From Sphingobacteriales bacterium (lineage in GTDB: Bacteria > Bacteroidota > Bacteroidia > Chitinophagales > UBA2359): a stretch of DNA of 64,000 nucleotides. The notes below the pieces were generated by a model that saw only the letters and a list, made by a program, of their open reading frames with translations, searched no databases and was not told the DNA's origin. The DNA lies in NCBI GenBank assembly GCA_016711285.1, contig JADJTG010000014.1, positions 248,001-312,000 on the forward strand, read 5' to 3'. Every line of letters begins with the position of its first letter. The stretch's first letter is position 1. Positions 60,486-64,000 of the stretch are shown one piece after another. The translations under genes and the position numbers were made by a program.

Positions 60486-61163
60486 ATGGTTACTAAAATC
60501 ATTCTATTTTGTTTTTTCACGCTATTCCTTTTTTTTAGCGATTGTAGTTGCCGCATCAAAGACAATGACTGCCACGGTTACTATGAAATAGAAATACCTT
60601 TCCACACCGAAGGCACCCCCGATACTTTGGTAGTGGGCGATACACTTTGGTTCAATGCTGATTTTTCCGATACCCTGCCCGACATCTTCAACATTGGCGA
60701 AAAATGGCACCTGCACGACTTTGATTTTAAAGGATATGTTCAAGCGTTTAGAATAGATGTGAATAACGTAGATGGCATCAGTTTAGGAATAGATGTCTTT
60801 GCATCTATTGGGCAAGTGATCCCTTTTTATTTCAGTAGCGGCGATGTGATGTATGATATTAAACCTAGTTTTTATGAAGCGGAACACCGCTACCGTTTGC
60901 GTTTTGGTGTTATTCCTAAACAGAAAGGCGTATATCATTTTTTCATGGGGTCTCTGATTTCCGATGGGGATATGGAATTTGAAATTGATGAAGAATGTAG
61001 ATATAAACAGCCCCTTTATGTAAGCTATTCCACCAATAACAGAGGAGATAATAACCGTCATTTGTTTTTAGCCTCTCCTGACAGTGCTTATGTTCATAGC
61101 ATAGATAATCTAAAATTATTGGATTACTGGGAAACAGGCTCTTATTGTTTCGTGGTAAAATAA
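60486..61163 (+). CDS. Array lipoprotein 8 of 8 (type gamma)
   Basis: The protein of 225 residues starts at the ATG at 60486. The signal and first 60 residues match gene 4 (type gamma, SDCSC). The PDIFNIGEKWHLHDFDFKG module is shared with 1 and 4. The centre (VNNVDGISLGIDVFASIGQV) is unique. FGVIPKQKGVYHFFMGS comes from the gene 6 lineage, and SDGDMEFEIDEECRYKQPLYV from the gene 4 lineage. It is the last array gene, followed by a different, strong terminator instead of the array spacer. Confidence 0.9.
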   Translation: MVTKIILFCFFTLFLFFSDCSCRIKDNDCHGYYEIEIPFHTEGTPDTLVVGDTLWFNADFSDTLPDIFNIGEKWHLHDFDFKGYVQAFRIDVNNVDGISLGIDVFASIGQVIPFYFSSGDVMYDIKPSFYEAEHRYRLRFGVIPKQKGVYHFFMGSLISDGDMEFEIDEECRYKQPLYVSYSTNNRGDNNRHLFLASPDSAYVHSIDNLKLLDYWETGSYCFVVK

Positions 61164-61168
61164 ATAAA

Positions 61169-61211
61169 AAACGCCCCCTCTCACCGATATATTTGATGAA
61201 AGGGGGCGTTT
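61169..61211. terminator. Terminator closing the lipoprotein array
   Basis: Arms AAACGCCCCCT (61169-61179) and AGGGGGCGTTT (61201-61211) pair perfectly around a 21-nt loop. The hairpin is shared with the convergent TPR gene, whose stop is at 61240. Confidence 0.82.
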
Positions 61212-61239
61212 GATATTTGGTTCAAAAGTACCTTCTACC

Positions 61240-62454
61240 CTATTTGCAATTGGCATCAATTTTTTCTTTCAAAGGTGCTATTTTGTCCATAGCACTGATG
61301 CGAGCATAAATTTGGCTGAGAGCCTGCATCGTATTACAGTCGTTGGCTTGCAGCGTGAGGGCTTTTTCAAAATGCGGCAAAGCCTGCGAGAAAAAGTCAT
61401 TTACTGTCTTTTTACTGCTTTCGTATTCGGCATCGCTCAATTTTCCTTCTGCATCTTTTTTGTTCATTTCCTGCGTTTTTTCGGCAGCTTGGTTAAAATA
61501 CACCGTTCCTAAGTTATAATAAGCATCAAAGTATTTAGGGTCAATGGCTATCGCTTGCGTGTAAGCGGCGGCGGCTTTGGTGTAGTTTTTGGCGGCATCG
61601 TAGGCAGTGCCCAAAGCAAATTGCAAAGTGGCATTTTGCGGATCTACCTTTATCGCCTCTTCCATCACCTTAATGGCATCTTCTTTGTTATCACCGCCTA
61701 AGCTGGCATTTACTTCATTGATAATCAAAGATTTATCATTGGGAAACAATTTGCGTCCCTTTGCCAATATATCTTTGGCTTTGTCGGCAGCTCCTTGTTT
61801 TTTATACACTTCGTATAAAATGGTGTAAATAGAGGATTCTTTAAAATTAAGATTTACCAATTCCTCCATCATCGCAGCAGCTTCTTTGTTCATATCAGCA
61901 TTAAAAGCACTCAAGCCGGCGGCGTATAAAGTGGAGGTATCGGCTCCTGCCACATAATCTTTGTTCAGAGCTTTGCAGGCTTCCATTTTACCGATTTCCA
62001 AGGATTTATTGAAGTTGCCGTATGCCGCTTTGTAGTTTTTACTCTGAAACAACTGGCTGCCTTTGTTGTACAAAGAGCTTTGCATAATGCACAATTGTTG
62101 TAGGGCTTCGTCTGTTTTAGATTTCTTTTTGTCGACTTTTTCTAATTCCACCACCTTCACAAATGATTCGTAAGCTTTGTCGGTAGCTCCTTTGGCTATA
62201 TCCAAACTATCTTCAAAGTTGCTCAACTGTGCAAATATCAACCCGCGATACATCCACGTTTTTGACATTCCTTTTGATTCTTCGTGAACGGCGGCGGCTT
62301 CAATAGCCTCATAAGCCTTCATCAAATCCTTTTGATTAAAACCATATTGCGTATAATTCTGATAAGCCAGATAAGCATCTTGCACTTTCCCTTTTTGGGC
62401 AAAAGTCGCTCCGCTTATCAACAACGCAAAGCAAATAATGATTATTTTTTTCAT
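61240..62454 (-). CDS. Exported TPR-repeat protein
   Basis: Protein of 404 residues with a signal peptide (MKKIIIICFALLISGATFAQ). The mature protein is nearly all tetratricopeptide helices. The best repeats are LYNKGSQLFQSKNYKAAYGNF, AIKVMEEAIKVDPQNATLQF, ALGTAYDAAKNYTKAAAAYTQ and FDAYYNLGTVYFNQAAEK. It is probably a periplasmic scaffold. Similar TPR proteins are common in Bacteroidota without assigned roles. It lies 166 bp downstream of gyrA on the same strand with no terminator seen between, so read-through from gyrA is possible. Confidence 0.88.
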   Translation of the reverse strand: MKKIIIICFALLISGATFAQKGKVQDAYLAYQNYTQYGFNQKDLMKAYEAIEAAAVHEESKGMSKTWMYRGLIFAQLSNFEDSLDIAKGATDKAYESFVKVVELEKVDKKKSKTDEALQQLCIMQSSLYNKGSQLFQSKNYKAAYGNFNKSLEIGKMEACKALNKDYVAGADTSTLYAAGLSAFNADMNKEAAAMMEELVNLNFKESSIYTILYEVYKKQGAADKAKDILAKGRKLFPNDKSLIINEVNASLGGDNKEDAIKVMEEAIKVDPQNATLQFALGTAYDAAKNYTKAAAAYTQAIAIDPKYFDAYYNLGTVYFNQAAEKTQEMNKKDAEGKLSDAEYESSKKTVNDFFSQALPHFEKALTLQANDCNTMQALSQIYARISAMDKIAPLKEKIDANCK

Positions 62455-62620
62455 TGTTTTTTAAAATTGTTTTGTGTTTTTAATGATGAAAAACAAGTTT
62501 TTCTTTATAAGAGAAATGGAGGTAATGATAAAAAATAAATTAAATAAAAGAGATAACTATATTTTATACAAACCTTCTTTTGACTATATAATTAAATTTT
62601 TGTTTAAAACAACTTATTCT

Positions 62621-64000
62621 TTATGCTTCGGTGTTATCATTGTTATCGTTTGCTTCGGTCGGTGGCACTTCGCTGTTGCTCAACTCTTCATTTACTCCTT
62701 CTTCGTCATCGCTGCCTCTTTTGATGCGCGTCACGCTTGCTATTTCGTCTCCTTCGCGCAAGCTGATGAGGCGCACGCCCTGTGTGGCTCTGCCCTGCAC
62801 CGAAATACTGTCCACTGCCAAGCGTATTGTCAAGCCTGATTTATTGATAATCATCAAGCCATCGCCTGCTGTTACATCTTTCATTGCTATCAAATTGCCT
62901 GTTTTTTCAGTTACATTCAAAGTTTTCACGCCTTTTGCGCCGCGATTGGTGAGGCGGTATTCTTCTACTTCGGAGCGTTTTCCATAGCCGCGTTCCGATA
63001 CCACCAACACTGTAGTTTTATCTTTGTCAGCTTGTGCAATGCAAATCATTCCTATAATAGATTCTATGTCGGAATCTATTTCCATACCTTTCACACCGAT
63101 GCTGTTTCTGCCCACTTCACGCACTTTTTCTTCGTGAAAACGCGCCGCTTTGCCCGAAGAAGAAGCCAAGAAAATTTCGCTGTCGCCATCAGTAATGCGG
63201 CACTCGATGAGACGGTCGTCTTCGCGGATAGCAATGGCATTGATACCGTTTTGGCGCGGACGCGAGTAATCCTCCAAACTTGTTTTTTTGATAATGCCGT
63301 TTTTGGTACAGAAAATAATATAATGCGATTGCAAATAAGCCGCTTCTTTCAGGCTCTCTACATTAATATATGCCAGCACTTTATCATCATTCGGTAGGTT
63401 GATGAGATTTTGAATGGCGCGCCCTTTGGATATTTTTGTACCTTCCGGCACCTGATAGGCTTTCATCCAAAAGCAACGTCCTTTCTCTGTAAACAGCAAT
63501 AAGTAGTTGTGATTTTTGGCAATAAAGATGTTTTCAATAAAATCTTCTTCGCGCGTGTTGCTGCCCTTTGAGCCTTTGCCGCCTCGGTTTTGTTCGCGGT
63601 ATTCGGCGAGCAGGGTACGTTTTACATAGCCCAAATGCGAAATGGTAATTGCTACCTCCTCATTCGGAATAATATCTTCCATAGAGATTTCGCCATCTTC
63701 GTAGTTGATTTCCGTGCGGCGAGCATCACCGTAGTTGCTTTTGAGTTCCAGCAATTCTTTTTTGATAATCTCGGTGCGGAGGTGGCGGTGCTCCAATATA
63801 TCTTTTAAATTGGAGATGAGGTTCAACAACTCGGCATACTCATTGCGTATTTTATCGCGCTCCAATCCGGTGAGGCGTTGCAGACGCATTTCCAAAATCG
63901 CTTTGGCTTGGGCTTCCGACAAATAATAAATGTCTTTGGCTTCTATTTTCATCATTTCCAATACCAAAGATTCGGTAGGATTAAAAGCCTTTGCCATCAA
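62621..64000 (-). CDS. gyrA: DNA gyrase subunit A, C-terminal part (gene continues beyond the window)
   Basis: The frame is open to the right edge, so only the last 459 or so codons are present; the apparent start there is not real. The visible part begins in the coiled-coil region (LSEAQAKAILEMRLQRLTGLERDKI) and continues into the C-terminal beta-pinwheel that wraps DNA. The GyrA box region reads EYREQNRGGKGSKG, followed by blades such as LLFTEKGRCFWMKAYQVPEG, IIFCTKNGIIKKTSLEDYS and NRGAKGVKTLNV. The acidic tail (about 35 residues, DDEEGVNEE) is typical. The GyrA box supports gyrase over topoisomerase IV ParC. Confidence 0.96.
   Translation of the reverse strand: MMAKAFNPTESLVLEMMKIEAKDIYYLSEAQAKAILEMRLQRLTGLERDKIRNEYAELLNLISNLKDILEHRHLRTEIIKKELLELKSNYGDARRTEINYEDGEISMEDIIPNEEVAITISHLGYVKRTLLAEYREQNRGGKGSKGSNTREEDFIENIFIAKNHNYLLLFTEKGRCFWMKAYQVPEGTKISKGRAIQNLINLPNDDKVLAYINVESLKEAAYLQSHYIIFCTKNGIIKKTSLEDYSRPRQNGINAIAIREDDRLIECRITDGDSEIFLASSSGKAARFHEEKVREVGRNSIGVKGMEIDSDIESIIGMICIAQADKDKTTVLVVSERGYGKRSEVEEYRLTNRGAKGVKTLNVTEKTGNLIAMKDVTAGDGLMIINKSGLTIRLAVDSISVQGRATQGVRLISLREGDEIASVTRIKRGSDDEEGVNEELSNSEVPPTEANDNNDNTEA

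Overview
The window looks like part of a chromosome from a free-living member of the Bacteroidota, probably in the Saprospiria/Chitinophagia neighbourhood. The evidence is several secreted proteins with type IX secretion (T9SS) C-terminal domains, a gliding-motility-type C-terminal domain, a CarboxypepD_reg-type TonB receptor, many short lipoproteins, AT-rich spacers without clear Shine-Dalgarno sites, and the family versions of TypA, LepB, RibF/TruB and GyrA. The genetic code is standard. No intact transposon, phage or CRISPR array is visible.

Layout. 0-5.3 kb: a tripartite RND efflux operon, whose adaptor enters from the left edge, with permease and TolC-like factor. 5.25-5.75 kb: a spacer holding a decayed fragment of a DUF262 (GmrSD-type) gene and an inverted repeat. 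5.8-13.5 kb: an OmpA protein with an N-terminal propeller, two small exported proteins, an orphan hutI, and a large secreted deiminase with the active-site pattern of peptidylarginine deiminase. 13.8-31.6 kb: mostly housekeeping genes (BioF-like, TerC, MscS, DUF349, OsmC, a histidine kinase, a TonB receptor, YkuK-like, a leaderless solute-binding protein) and a leftward truB-ribF-GT2-rsmG operon. 31.8-42.4 kb: envelope and surface-glycan genes with lepB, tRNA(CAU), queG and folC, with unusually many reading-frame disruptions. 42.5-47 kb: an Er-VIT iron transporter, a TauE-like permease, a DUF1003 protein and typA. 47.1-53.3 kb: a secreted nuclease and a leftward envelope redox cluster (two haem-motif lipoproteins, an OB-fold protein, YceI, a beta-barrel). 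53.5-54.9 kb: an rRNA m5C methyltransferase. 55.1-61.2 kb: eight tandem paralogous lipoprotein genes. 61.2-64 kb: a TPR protein and the 3' part of gyrA.

The most unusual region is the lipoprotein array. Eight genes of about 220 codons repeat with a period near 735 bp. Almost identical spacers separate them, each with an 11-bp-arm hairpin. The genes look like mosaics of a few interchangeable modules. In the second gene a 35-bp piece of the signal-peptide coding sequence is expanded to seven head-to-tail copies, which ruins the ancestral start but supplies a new in-frame ATG. A third gene is frameshifted in a T7 run. This resembles a locus that diversifies surface proteins by recombination and slippage; the protein function is unknown to me.

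The disruptions at 15.8, 31.9-34.5, 37.1-38.9, 40.4-42.4 and 57.3 kb could be genuine decay or base-calling errors. The lesion in folC, normally essential, argues that at least some are errors.
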